From NCBI GenBank assembly GCA_045589235.1, contig JAZNOR010000053.1, positions 1 through 35,529 on the forward strand: a stretch of DNA of 35,529 nt. Reading direction: 5' to 3'. Under the pieces are notes generated by a model. It saw nothing but the letters and a program-made list of their open reading frames with translations, did not search any database and was not told the origin of the DNA. Source of the stretch: RGIG7332 sp045589235 (GTDB lineage Bacteria; Bacillota; Clostridia; Oscillospirales; JAAYXM01). Positions within the stretch are counted from its first letter, which is position 1, and each line of letters starts with the position of its first letter. Below, one piece after another: positions 16,420 to 24,660 of this stretch. Made by a program: the position numbers and the translations under genes.

Positions 16420-18714
16420 ATGAAGAAAGCAGTATCAATTCTTCTTGTCTTAGCAATGCTTTGCACGAGTTTACCTGCATTTGCGGCATTTAGCGATATA
16501 AATGACAAAAACACAGCACTTTGTGCAAATGTTTTGCAGAGCTTGGGTATAGCATCGGGTACGGGTGATAATAAATTTTCGCCTAATACAATCTTAACTC
16601 GCGCACAGTTTTGCACCTTTGCAGTGCGTGCAATGGGGCTAGAGGAAAAGGTGGCGACATCGTCATACAAGACTCTATTTACTGATGTTAAACCGGGCGA
16701 TTGGTATGTAGGCTATGTTAACGTCGCATACGACAAGGGTATTGTTAAAGGCTACGGCAACGGAAAATTTGGTCCGAATGACCCGATAAATTACGGTCAG
16801 ATTGTAACCGTGCTCCTTAGAATTTTGGGTTATACAACTGATGATATCGGAAAAGTCTGGCCGACGGATGACATAAATTATGCAAAAGAATTAGGGCTTT
16901 CCGATAACGTTTCGGCAGCGGCAAACTCAAATATCAATCGCGCAACCGCGGCAATTTTGCTTTACAATATGTTAAAAACCGAGGTTAACGGCACGGATAT
17001 TGAGTATTATAACAAAATAAATGGCGTTTCATCTGTGCAGACCGCGATTGTGCTTGATACGCGCGCAGATAACGAATATGCAAAGAATCAGCTTATGGCT
17101 TGCACGATAAACAACAACGGAACGGCGATTGAATATTTCGAGCAGAAAAATATAGTACCGACTGATCTTGAGGGGTCTATGGGTGATATTCTCTTAAACG
17201 CCGCCGGAAAAGTAATCGGCTTTATTCCGGATTCAAGCCGTATTGAAGATGTTGTTATTGACTCTGCGAAGGCAACGGGAATTGTTGATAAAAGCGGAAG
17301 AACACACAGAATTGGCGGCAGTGCAACTGTGATTATCGGCGAGGAGCTTTATTCGTGGAGTGGCAGCGGATATTTACAGATTGATGCACAGAAAGGTAAA
17401 ACCGCGCGCATTTACTATAATGAAGACGGTGCGGTAACTTATGTTTACCTTGCAACGGGCGTTAGTGGCAATAATACAGATGTATTCGTTGCAGAAACAA
17501 ATTCCGCGGCGAGCGAGCTTGCGCGAAAACTTAATTTAACTTCGAGTCATTTGATATCAAAAAACGGTGTGCTCGCACAAGAGAGCGATTTGGCAAAGAA
17601 TGACGTTGCATATTATAACTCTGTTACAAACACGCTTTGCGCATCTGATTTGAGGATAACTGGCATTATTGAGAGCGCATACCCGAATGTTCAGGCGGCA
17701 GAAACAATAACTATCGGTGGATGTGAAATAAAGGTACTTGATGCCGCATGGGATACGTTGGATAAATTTAAACTGGGTGAGCACGTAACGCTTCTTTTAA
17801 CTGATGACTGCAAGGCTGTAAAAGCTGTGGAATCAGGAAAACTTTCAGGTGATATGCTGGGAATTTTAGCTGCTGACGGAAAAAGTATAACACTTGCCTT
17901 AAGTGGTTTGACACTTCATGCAGATGAAATTCAGGCAAATGAAAAGCTGTATGGTAAGTTAGTTAAGGTTTCATCGGGCAAGAACAGACTTATCTGTTCA
18001 ACGCCTGAGGAACAAAAGGCTCTGCGCCTTGATGTTGATGATATGAAGCTGGGAAGTTATGAGCTTGCGAAGTCCTGCGCGATTTACGAGCAGGCAGGCT
18101 CGGGAACATACAAGGGCTACGTGTACAGCTTAGATGGAGAGCTTGGTAAAAAATCAAAAGACTTGGATGCGCTTAGCTTCACGGATTCCGTTGCATCTGC
18201 CAATGTGGTTAATTATCACGTGAATTCGGTGGGCAAGGTTGATGTGATTTTATTAAGCGATGTTACAGGTAACTGCTATGAATACGGAAAAATCAGCTAT
18301 TACAGTAACGAAGCGGGATCGGACAATAAGTATTTAACCGTTACAAACAAAAACGGTGTGAGTGCGAAGTATATAAGCACAAGTGAGGCGATATCAAGCG
18401 CATATGCAGGCATTGCGATAACTAAATATAATGCAAAGAGCGAGAGTGTTGCAGCATCGACAAAGCTAACGAAATCTGCAGATATCAGCTTGGATAAAAT
18501 CTTTTTAAACGGCGGCGATTGGTATGCAACCGTTAAGTCATATGAAATTCCGATAAGTGAGAAGGTTCAGGTGCATTTTGAATCGACCGACCAATGGTTT
18601 GAAGGCGAAGAGGGCATTAAAGTTGCTCTTGCATCGGGTATGGATATCGATGTGTATTATGACAAAACGCCAACAACGGGTGCTTTTGTTCGCGTTATAG
18701 TAGCAAGAAAATAA
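16420..18714 (+). CDS. S-layer-homology (SLH) domain surface protein
   Basis: 764 residues. A clear signal peptide (KKAVSILLVLAMLC, cleavage probably after LPAFA, residue 22) is followed by SLH units at about 24-70, 86-140 and a weaker third at 145-190 (NRATAAILLYNML). The best unit contains FTDVKPGDWYVGYV and GYGNGKFGPND. SLH domains bind pyruvylated secondary wall polymer. The remaining 570 residues look like a chain of small beta domains (for example ATGIVDKSGR, ITGIIESAY, GYVYSLDGEL) that I cannot assign. No sortase signal. AGGGAGG precedes the ATG. Placement behind the MacAB-like genes suggests the exporter and this protein serve the same surface process, but this is inference. Confidence 0.9.
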   Translation: MKKAVSILLVLAMLCTSLPAFAAFSDINDKNTALCANVLQSLGIASGTGDNKFSPNTILTRAQFCTFAVRAMGLEEKVATSSYKTLFTDVKPGDWYVGYVNVAYDKGIVKGYGNGKFGPNDPINYGQIVTVLLRILGYTTDDIGKVWPTDDINYAKELGLSDNVSAAANSNINRATAAILLYNMLKTEVNGTDIEYYNKINGVSSVQTAIVLDTRADNEYAKNQLMACTINNNGTAIEYFEQKNIVPTDLEGSMGDILLNAAGKVIGFIPDSSRIEDVVIDSAKATGIVDKSGRTHRIGGSATVIIGEELYSWSGSGYLQIDAQKGKTARIYYNEDGAVTYVYLATGVSGNNTDVFVAETNSAASELARKLNLTSSHLISKNGVLAQESDLAKNDVAYYNSVTNTLCASDLRITGIIESAYPNVQAAETITIGGCEIKVLDAAWDTLDKFKLGEHVTLLLTDDCKAVKAVESGKLSGDMLGILAADGKSITLALSGLTLHADEIQANEKLYGKLVKVSSGKNRLICSTPEEQKALRLDVDDMKLGSYELAKSCAIYEQAGSGTYKGYVYSLDGELGKKSKDLDALSFTDSVASANVVNYHVNSVGKVDVILLSDVTGNCYEYGKISYYSNEAGSDNKYLTVTNKNGVSAKYISTSEAISSAYAGIAITKYNAKSESVAASTKLTKSADISLDKIFLNGGDWYATVKSYEIPISEKVQVHFESTDQWFEGEEGIKVALASGMDIDVYYDKTPTTGAFVRVIVARK

Positions 18715-18750
18715 AAAAATCTCCGTGATTTCAATCACGGAGATTTTTTT
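18713..18750. terminator. Bidirectional terminator between SLH and LacI genes
   Basis: A long perfect inverted repeat: A7-TCTCCGTGATT and AATCACGGAGA-T7 around a tiny loop. It gives a GC-containing stem with U tracts on both strands. It overlaps the stop codons of both convergent genes. Confidence 0.92.
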
Positions 18751-19753
18751 ATTTCGTTAAATCATATACTGAATCGCGAATGACAAGCTCCATCGGAAGA
18801 AGAACACTGTTTGGATTTTTGCCTTTAATTTTTTGGAAAAGCATATCCATCGCAAGAGCACCCATACCAACCTTGTCGATACCCATTGTTGTTAGATTAG
18901 GCTCAATATAGCGCGAGAGCACGATGTCGTCAATTCCTATAATTGAAATGTCGCGCGGTACGGAAAGGCCTAAATCCTTGGCACAGCGAATAACGCCTAT
19001 CGCAAAGCTGTCAACCGCACATAAAATTGCGGTTGGTCTATCGGGTGAAGTAAGAAGCTTTTTTGCAACAATATATGCGGAATCCTCGCTCGTTGCAAAA
19101 ATATTTGTAAATTCAGGACGTGGCGTTAAAGCCTTTTCAGACATTGCGGAAGTGAAGCCGTTTAACGTCTGCTCATAAAAGTCCGACACGACGTTTGATG
19201 CAATCATTGCAATGTTTTGATGCCCATGATTTAGAAGATAAGTCGTAGCATCAAAAGTTGCGCCACGATAATCAGGACTTATGGATGTTATGTTCTTGTT
19301 ACTTGAGTGTGAGTCAACAACAACGAAAGGAACGCCAAGCTCGACCGCCTTATCAATGAGAGCAGGGGTAATGTCCTGCATAAATATTATCCCGTCTGCT
19401 TCGCCGGAATAGATTGCATCGGGCAGATTATTTTGTGAAGCAATTGGTTTTCCGATCAGGATGTTGTAGTTGTATTTAAGGCTTCGGTTTAAAATACCTC
19501 GGGTTATTTCAAAATAGAACAGGTCATCGAACGGAGACGAGAAGGAGTTTATCATAAGATAAATATTAAAGCTTTTGTTAAATAAAAGTTTTTTGGAATT
19601 TAAATTAGGCTTAAAATTATATTTATCAATGATTTCCTGAACTTTTTTGCGTGTGTCCTCACTAATACCGCTTTTGTTGTTCAACACAAAAGAAACAGCG
19701 GTAATTGAAACACCTGCCTCTTTTGCAATATCCTTAATTGTAACTCTTTTCAC
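18749..19753 (-). CDS. LacI-family transcriptional regulator (GTG start)
   Basis: 334 residues. The N-terminal helix-turn-helix and hinge are typical (VTIKDIAKEAGVSITAVSFVLN, residues 4-25, then ISEDTRKKVQEIIDKYNFKPN). Residues 60-334 are the periplasmic-binding-protein-like effector domain (GEADGIIFM, VPFVVVDSH, HGHQNIAMIA, ISIIGIDDIVLSRYIEPNLTT). It should repress sugar genes and release on a sugar ligand that cannot be named. GTG at 19751-19753 is used because GGAGTGA precedes it; the in-frame ATG at 19798 falls inside the promoter -10. The gene stands alone, with its own promoter, behind the NahK-like kinase gene, making that kinase a possible target. Confidence 0.92.
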   Translation of the reverse strand: MKRVTIKDIAKEAGVSITAVSFVLNNKSGISEDTRKKVQEIIDKYNFKPNLNSKKLLFNKSFNIYLMINSFSSPFDDLFYFEITRGILNRSLKYNYNILIGKPIASQNNLPDAIYSGEADGIIFMQDITPALIDKAVELGVPFVVVDSHSSNKNITSISPDYRGATFDATTYLLNHGHQNIAMIASNVVSDFYEQTLNGFTSAMSEKALTPRPEFTNIFATSEDSAYIVAKKLLTSPDRPTAILCAVDSFAIGVIRCAKDLGLSVPRDISIIGIDDIVLSRYIEPNLTTMGIDKVGMGALAMDMLFQKIKGKNPNSVLLPMELVIRDSVYDLTK

Positions 19754-19788
19754 AAAATCACTCCGCCATTTTCCGTTTCTGTAAACAT

Positions 19789-19817
19789 AGTATACCACTT
19801 TTTATCGACATTTGCAA
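19789..19817 (-). promoter_or_regulatory. Extended -10 promoter of the LacI gene
   Basis: Reading minus: TTGCAA (19817-19812), 17 bases, TATACT (19794-19789) preceded by TGG. Expected start near 19782, about 30 bases before the GTG start codon. Confidence 0.78.
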
Positions 19818-19825
19818 CAGAAAAG

Positions 19826-19871
19826 AAAAACCGCTCGATCAAGAGGGAAAACTTAAAGATCGAGCGGTTTT
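19826..19871 (-). terminator. Terminator of the NahK-like kinase gene
   Basis: CCGCTCGATC (19831-19840) pairs with GATCGAGCGG (19858-19867), extended by four A-T pairs, with a 17-base loop. On the minus strand a TTTTTCTTTTC tract follows. It separates the kinase gene from the LacI promoter. Confidence 0.88.
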
Positions 19872-19872
19872 G

Positions 19873-20979
19873 TTAATGGGCGTATTTATTTACAATTTCT
19901 TTCATAAGCTCCCATTTGTTTTCCATATCGGAAACCAATTTAAGCTGAGTTCTTGTGCGGTCTAAATTATGGCCTTCGCGATGAATTTTGAAATATGTAT
20001 CGCCTTGGAGGAAATCGGTAAGAAAACGCATTCCGCATTCAAAGGTCATAACCAATGCGCCCATTGGGAGAAGCTCAAGTTCTTTTTTTGTAAGACTTCC
20101 GTTACAGCCAATAAGAAAGCCCTTGGTGTAAGCTTTGAACATTTCTATATCTAACGAGACTTTTGTAAGGTCACGTTCGTCTTCAGCGGCGGTGGAAGCA
20201 CCGAAGCGAATGGAATCGCCGAAGTCATTCATTGCAAGACCCGGCATAACGGTATCCAAATCAATAACGCAAATGCCCTTATGCGTTTTATTATCTATCA
20301 TAATGTTGTTTAGCTTCGTATCATTATGTGTTACGCGCAAGGGGATTTGATTTGAGTCAAGTAGTTCTGAAAAGTAATTTGCAATGTGCTCACGGCTGAA
20401 GATAAATTCTATTTCTTCTTTGACAAGACTTGCACGATTGCACACATCGGCATCGACTGCAGCCTTGAATGCCGCAAAACGGGCGCGAGTATCGTGAAAG
20501 GCAGGTATGGTTTCGTAAAGCTCGGATACCGGAAAATCCGACAGGAGCTTTTGGAAATTACCAAAAGCCTTTCCGCTTTCGTAAAAATCATTGATAGTCT
20601 CGGGCATATCGTAGCTTGTTGCATCTGTTATAAAAACATATGCGCGCCAGAAGTTGCCTCGTAAATCTTTGAAATACGGCTTATTGTCCCACGCTTTTAT
20701 TACATTTAATGTTTCTCGCATAGGATTTCCGCCATTTTCGAGTATTTTGTTTTTCAAATGCTCGGTTACTTTTAAAATGTTTTCCATAAGCTTAACCGGA
20801 TCTGAAAAAACAGATTTGTTTATACGTTGTAAAATTACATTCAAAATTCCCATATCTGAAATTTTAAATGTTAACAGATAAGTGTCATTTATATGACCGT
20901 TACCGTAAGGCGAGGCACTTGTCAGTTTACCTGAAAAGTTAAAGCCGGCAAGCGCCTCTTTCAAGTTCCCACAATTCAT
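19873..20979 (-). CDS. NahK-like sugar 1-kinase (aminoglycoside phosphotransferase fold)
   Basis: 368 residues, close to the length of bifidobacterial N-acetylhexosamine 1-kinase. The kinase core is of the APH/choline-kinase type: GNGHINDTYLL (27-37, nucleotide loop), LQRINKSVF, AFGNFQKLL, the Brenner motif THNDTKLNN (catalytic Asp220) and the metal Asp pair in CVIDLDTVMPG (240, 242), then NDFGDSIRFGAS. NahK phosphorylates GlcNAc or GalNAc at C1 for salvage; closely similar unnamed kinases are common in Clostridia, so exact sugar specificity is open. The ATG at 20979 is chosen for GGAGAAGGA just upstream; an in-frame ATG at 21009 has none. It is divergent from an AraC-type regulator and behind its own promoter. 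Confidence 0.8.
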   Translation of the reverse strand: MNCGNLKEALAGFNFSGKLTSASPYGNGHINDTYLLTFKISDMGILNVILQRINKSVFSDPVKLMENILKVTEHLKNKILENGGNPMRETLNVIKAWDNKPYFKDLRGNFWRAYVFITDATSYDMPETINDFYESGKAFGNFQKLLSDFPVSELYETIPAFHDTRARFAAFKAAVDADVCNRASLVKEEIEFIFSREHIANYFSELLDSNQIPLRVTHNDTKLNNIMIDNKTHKGICVIDLDTVMPGLAMNDFGDSIRFGASTAAEDERDLTKVSLDIEMFKAYTKGFLIGCNGSLTKKELELLPMGALVMTFECGMRFLTDFLQGDTYFKIHREGHNLDRTRTQLKLVSDMENKWELMKEIVNKYAH

Positions 20980-21018
20980 TTTATCCTTCTCCTTATGCCT
21001 CAAGCACAAGAAAAGTTT

Positions 21019-21047
21019 ACTATAAACTAAGTAAGAAGTCTTTGCAA
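21019..21047 (-). promoter_or_regulatory. Promoter of the NahK-like kinase gene
   Basis: Reading minus: TTGCAA (21047-21042), 17 bases, TATAGT (21024-21019). The inverted repeat TAAGTAA/TTACTTA (21028-21034 and 21050-21056) is centred on the -35 box and is a possible operator. Confidence 0.72.
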
Positions 21048-21083
21048 TATTACTTACATATTTTGTATTATTTAATTATTATA

Positions 21084-21112
21084 TTGAAAAAGTTGTCTTT
21101 TTGGTGTATGAT
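21084..21112 (+). promoter_or_regulatory. Promoter of the second AraC-type regulator gene
   Basis: TTGAAA (21084-21089), 17 bases, TATGAT (21107-21112). Start expected near 21119, giving a 34-base leader with AAGGAG before the ATG at 21153. Confidence 0.72.
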
Positions 21113-21152
21113 AAAGTAAAGCAAAAACAAGATAGTGCAAAGGAGTGGGATT

Positions 21153-22055
21153 ATGGCAGCATATATTGGCATTAAACTAAAAAAAGAAATATGCATAGAC
21201 GAACTTTTTACCGTCCATTATTTTGAGTATACCAGTGATTTTGCTTTTTCCGGTGAAGCGCATAACTTCTGGGAAGTTGTTTATGTTGATAAGGGCGAAA
21301 TTATTGCAACTGCTGATAATGTCGAACATACATTAAAGCGCGGTGAGGCTTTTTTTCATAAGCCGAATGAATTCCACACGCTCCGCGCAACGGGTACGGT
21401 TGCCCCGAATCTGACTGTTATTTCTTTTTCATCAAGTAGTCCTGCTATGAAATATTTTGAGAATAAAAAGGTCCGCGTTGATGAAACGGAGAGGAATCTG
21501 CTTGCAGATATCGTTTACTATGCACAGGTTTGTTTTGAGAATAAATTAAATGATCCATACTTTACAAAACTTGTGCGAAATGGTGAGGAAATTGTTGGCG
21601 GAGAACAACTTATCGAGACAAGTCTTACACATTTTTTGACACATATACGCCTTCGTGAAACATATTGCACGGAGCTTAGCTTTAATCGCCCGAATACTGT
21701 GGTTAGAAGCAAGTCAGACAGCGATACCTTTAATCGAGTTAGTGAATACTTAGAACACAATTTAAACAAACAACTCTCATTAAATCAAATTTGTCATGAC
21801 AATTTAATCGGTCTTTCAAAACTTCAAAAGCTGTTTCGAGCTAAAGTCGGAACAGGAGTTATTGATTATTTTATAAAGCTGAAGATTGACAAGGCAAAAC
21901 AAATGATTCGTACAGGAAATATGAACTTTACTCAGATATCACAGTCGCTTGGTTATTTGTCGTTGCACTATTTTTCGCGACAATTCAAAAGATACACAAA
22001 AATGACACCTTCAGAGTATGCATCGTCAATAAGAGCAATTACAGAAAGAAAATAA
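21153..22055 (+). CDS. AraC-family transcriptional regulator
   Basis: 300 residues. N-terminal cupin-type sensor (HNFWEVVYVDKGEI, then LKRGEAFFHKPNEFHTL, residues about 30-80), a linker, and a C-terminal AraC DNA-binding domain from about 195 (LSLNQICHDNLIGLSKLQKLFR, then FTQISQSLGYLSLHYFSRQFKRYTKMTPSEY). The second helix-turn-helix carries the usual family signature. AAAGGAG lies about 9 bases before the ATG at 21153; the ORF extends to 21135 but without a ribosome site. It is divergent from the NahK-like kinase and is therefore the most likely direct regulator of that gene. Confidence 0.9.
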   Translation: MAAYIGIKLKKEICIDELFTVHYFEYTSDFAFSGEAHNFWEVVYVDKGEIIATADNVEHTLKRGEAFFHKPNEFHTLRATGTVAPNLTVISFSSSSPAMKYFENKKVRVDETERNLLADIVYYAQVCFENKLNDPYFTKLVRNGEEIVGGEQLIETSLTHFLTHIRLRETYCTELSFNRPNTVVRSKSDSDTFNRVSEYLEHNLNKQLSLNQICHDNLIGLSKLQKLFRAKVGTGVIDYFIKLKIDKAKQMIRTGNMNFTQISQSLGYLSLHYFSRQFKRYTKMTPSEYASSIRAITERK

Positions 22056-22084
22056 ACCGCTTGGGATAATCCCAAGCGGTTTTA
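22054..22084. terminator. Bidirectional terminator between AraC and wecC-like genes
   Basis: AAACCGCTTGGGA and TCCCAAGCGGTTT form a 13-bp perfect stem with a TAA loop. It lies between the two convergent stop codons and overlaps the AraC one. Confidence 0.9.
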
Positions 22085-22085
22085 A

Positions 22086-23285
22086 TTATCTCATAAGACC
22101 AATACAGTCATAGAACGGTTTTTTAGCAATTAATTTTTTATCTTCCTTGAATTCATCGTGTGCGAGAGTGATAATACTAAGATCACAAGCCTCAATTGCC
22201 AATTCAAGAGATAAATTTTTAAATCCGTTAATTTCGTCTGCTTTTGCATTCGGCTCACAGCAGATTACATTAAAGCCGAGTTCTTTTAGATGTTTGCAGA
22301 TTTCAACCGAAGGACTTTCGCGAAGGTCGTCAACATTTGGTTTATACGCCATACCTAAAACTGCAATAGTTGCGCCGCTATCACAGAGCTCTGCAACCTT
22401 TTCGCAAATATAATGCGGCTTTTTGTCATTCTCTAAACGCGCCGCTAAGATAAGCGGAGTTGAGTCTTCAAACTTTTCGTGGATAAACCATGGGTCAACA
22501 GCGATACAGTGACCGCCGACACCGGCACCCGGAGTTAAAATATTAACGCGCGGATGACAGTTTGCAAGTTCAATAAGCTCGAAAACATCTATATCCATCT
22601 TGTCGCAAATCATTGACAACTCATTAGCAAAAGCGATGTTTATATCGCGGTATGTGTTCTCGGTGAGCTTACACATTTCAGCGGTAATATCATCTGTAAC
22701 ATGGAGCTTTCCGCCATCTACAAGCTTTTCATAAATTTCAAGAACAAGCTCCGCTGCCTTTGGTGACGATGCACCGATAATTCTGTCATTCTCGCGGAGC
22801 TCAATTAACATTCTGCCCGGGATGATTCTCTCAGGGCAATGTGCAGTGTAGAACTCATCGCGTGAAAGACCGCTTGCTTTTTCAAGTGTTTCAGTCATAA
22901 GCGCGGTTGTGAGTGGCGGAACGGTAGACTCTAAAATAACGAGCGCTCCCGGTTTTAATGCCTTTGCAACGATTTCTGCTGCAGACACAACATATTTTAA
23001 ATCCGCGCGGCGTTTGCCACCCTCGGTTGAAAACGGAGTGGGCACGCATATAATGTATGCATCTGTTGACGGGCAGACAGATGAGAAGGTAAGCTTTCCA
23101 GAAGATGTAGCTTCGTCAAATGCCTCCTGAAGACCCGGCTCAACGATGTGAATTTTACCTGATTGCAACTTGGAAAGCACCGCTTCACTAACATCGAAAC
23201 CGCGAACGTCAAAGCCTGCGCGGGCAAGAGTGATCGCGGTGGGGAGACCGATGTAACCAAGACCAACAACTGTAATTGTTTTCAT
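22086..23285 (-). CDS. wecC: UDP-N-acetyl-D-mannosamine dehydrogenase-like (WecC type)
   Basis: 399 residues. The N-terminal Rossmann motif GLGYIGLPTA (8-17), the ICVPTPF nucleotide segment, the STVPP loop, Lys206 in CKLTENTYRD and the active-site Cys260 in GAGVGGHCIAVDPWF are all present. GGHCIAVDPWF is characteristic of the WecC/CapL branch that oxidises UDP-ManNAc to UDP-ManNAcA with two NAD+. UDP-GlcNAc or other UDP-sugars are possible in a member of this branch. The product would feed a wall or capsular polymer, in keeping with the tagO gene at 30170-31237. AAAGGAAG precedes the ATG. It sits only 21 bases behind metK and is probably co-transcribed with it. No WecB-type epimerase is in the window. 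Confidence 0.85.
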   Translation of the reverse strand: MKTITVVGLGYIGLPTAITLARAGFDVRGFDVSEAVLSKLQSGKIHIVEPGLQEAFDEATSSGKLTFSSVCPSTDAYIICVPTPFSTEGGKRRADLKYVVSAAEIVAKALKPGALVILESTVPPLTTALMTETLEKASGLSRDEFYTAHCPERIIPGRMLIELRENDRIIGASSPKAAELVLEIYEKLVDGGKLHVTDDITAEMCKLTENTYRDINIAFANELSMICDKMDIDVFELIELANCHPRVNILTPGAGVGGHCIAVDPWFIHEKFEDSTPLILAARLENDKKPHYICEKVAELCDSGATIAVLGMAYKPNVDDLRESPSVEICKHLKELGFNVICCEPNAKADEINGFKNLSLELAIEACDLSIITLAHDEFKEDKKLIAKKPFYDCIGLMR

Positions 23286-23306
23286 TTGTCAATACTTCCT
23301 TTATGA

Positions 23307-24494
23307 TTATAATCCTGCATCTGCGCGCAGTGCCGGAGCCATGTCAATTTTCTCCCATGGGAGATCAAGTTCAGGTCTGCCGAAGTGACCGTATGCCGCG
23401 GTCTGTTTATAAATTGGGCGGCGAAGGTCGAAGTGTGAAATGATCTTAGCCGGACGCATATCGAAATGCTTCATAACGAGCTTTGCGATCTGCTCATCCG
23501 GGATGATACCGGTACCCTGAGTTTCAACTAAAACTGAAACCGGATGCGCAACGCCAATTGCATAAGCAACCTGCAATTCACAACGCTTTGCAAGTCCTGC
23601 TGCTACAATGTTCTTTGCGATATAGCGCGACATATAAGCGGCAGAACGGTCAACCTTTGTTGGGTCCTTACCTGAGAATGCGCCACCGCCGTGACGGGCA
23701 TAACCGCCGTAGGTATCAACAATGATTTTTCGGCCGGTAAGACCTGAGTCACCCTGCGGACCACCTGTTACGAAACGACCTGTAGGGTTAATAAAGATTT
23801 TTGTATTTGTGTCCATATATTTCTCTGGCATAATCGGAGAAATAACGGTTTCATACATTGCCTCGCGGAGTGTTTCGAGTGAAACATCCGGGGAGTGCTG
23901 AGTTGAGAGAACAATTGCATCGCAACGCGCAATGTTGCCATCATCGTCATATTCAAAAGTTACCTGTGTTTTACCGTCCGGACGGATGAAATCAACCTCG
24001 CCGGATTTACGAACTTCGGTAAGACGCTGAGCCATACGATGCGCATATGTAATCGGAGCAGGCATAAGCTCAGGGGTTTCATCGCAGGCAAAGCCGAACA
24101 TCATACCCTGATCGCCGGCACCAATCTGATTTGCGGCATCTAAATCTTTTGCCTTGATTTCGAAAGCGTTGTCAACGCCGAGAGCAATATCGGCAGACTG
24201 TTCATCAATTGATGTGAGCACTGCACAGGTATTGCCGTCAAAGCCTATTTCAGGTGAGTTGTAGCCAATGTCGCTTATTGTTTTTCTGACGAGTGAAGGA
24301 ATATCAACGTAACAGCTGGTTGATATTTCACCCATAACAAGTGCCATACCTGTTGTTACAATGCTCTCACATGCAACGCGTGCACTTGAATCCTCAGCCA
24401 AAATTGCGTCTAAAACCGCATCTGAAATCTGGTCACAGACTTTATCCGGATGTCCTTCGGTAACCGATTCTGATGTAAATTTGTAATGTGCCAT
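23307..24494 (-). CDS. metK: S-adenosylmethionine synthetase
   Basis: 395 residues, standard length. Diagnostic segments: TEGHPDKVCDQISDAVLDA (methionine/ATP site), GAGDQGMMFGFA (phosphate loop) and GGGAFSGKDPTKVDRSAAY (glycine-rich loop). It makes SAM from methionine and ATP, releasing phosphate and pyrophosphate, as a tetramer in the cytoplasm. The ribosome site is weak (CGGAATG), which is unusual for this window. There is no SAM riboswitch or long leader upstream. The downstream wecC-like gene follows after 21 bases. Confidence 0.97.
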   Translation of the reverse strand: MAHYKFTSESVTEGHPDKVCDQISDAVLDAILAEDSSARVACESIVTTGMALVMGEISTSCYVDIPSLVRKTISDIGYNSPEIGFDGNTCAVLTSIDEQSADIALGVDNAFEIKAKDLDAANQIGAGDQGMMFGFACDETPELMPAPITYAHRMAQRLTEVRKSGEVDFIRPDGKTQVTFEYDDDGNIARCDAIVLSTQHSPDVSLETLREAMYETVISPIMPEKYMDTNTKIFINPTGRFVTGGPQGDSGLTGRKIIVDTYGGYARHGGGAFSGKDPTKVDRSAAYMSRYIAKNIVAAGLAKRCELQVAYAIGVAHPVSVLVETQGTGIIPDEQIAKLVMKHFDMRPAKIISHFDLRRPIYKQTAAYGHFGRPELDLPWEKIDMAPALRADAGL

Positions 24495-24531
24495 AGTTAA
24501 TCATTCCGTTTCTATATAAGTATACAAATTT

Positions 24532-24540
24532 AGTATATCA
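24532..24540 (-). promoter_or_regulatory. Possible extended -10 box upstream of metK
   Basis: Reading minus: TGATATACT at 24540-24532. No good -35 hexamer is seen at the proper distance. A second TATACT at 24524-24519 is an alternative. Confidence 0.45.
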
Positions 24541-24598
24541 TATAAAAAAGAAAAATAAAAGACTTTTTCACAAAAAAATAAACACACAAACATTTGTA

Positions 24599-24627
24599 TT
24601 GAAAACATGCGTGTTTTGTGTTATAAT
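24599..24627 (+). promoter_or_regulatory. Extended -10 promoter of the radC-uvrB-uvrA unit
   Basis: TTGAAA (24599-24604), 17 bases and TATAAT (24622-24627) preceded by TGT, so an extended -10. The start is expected near 24634, which rules out the in-frame ATG at 24607. No SOS (LexA) box of either the Bacillus CGAAC or the E. coli CTG type is evident here. Confidence 0.85.
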
Positions 24628-24660
24628 AAATGCATCAAATTATACGCGAGGGATATATTA

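Noticed and set aside
24495..24606. SAM riboswitch before metK
   Set aside because: The upstream region is short and A/T-rich with no paired helices or terminator of the SAM type.
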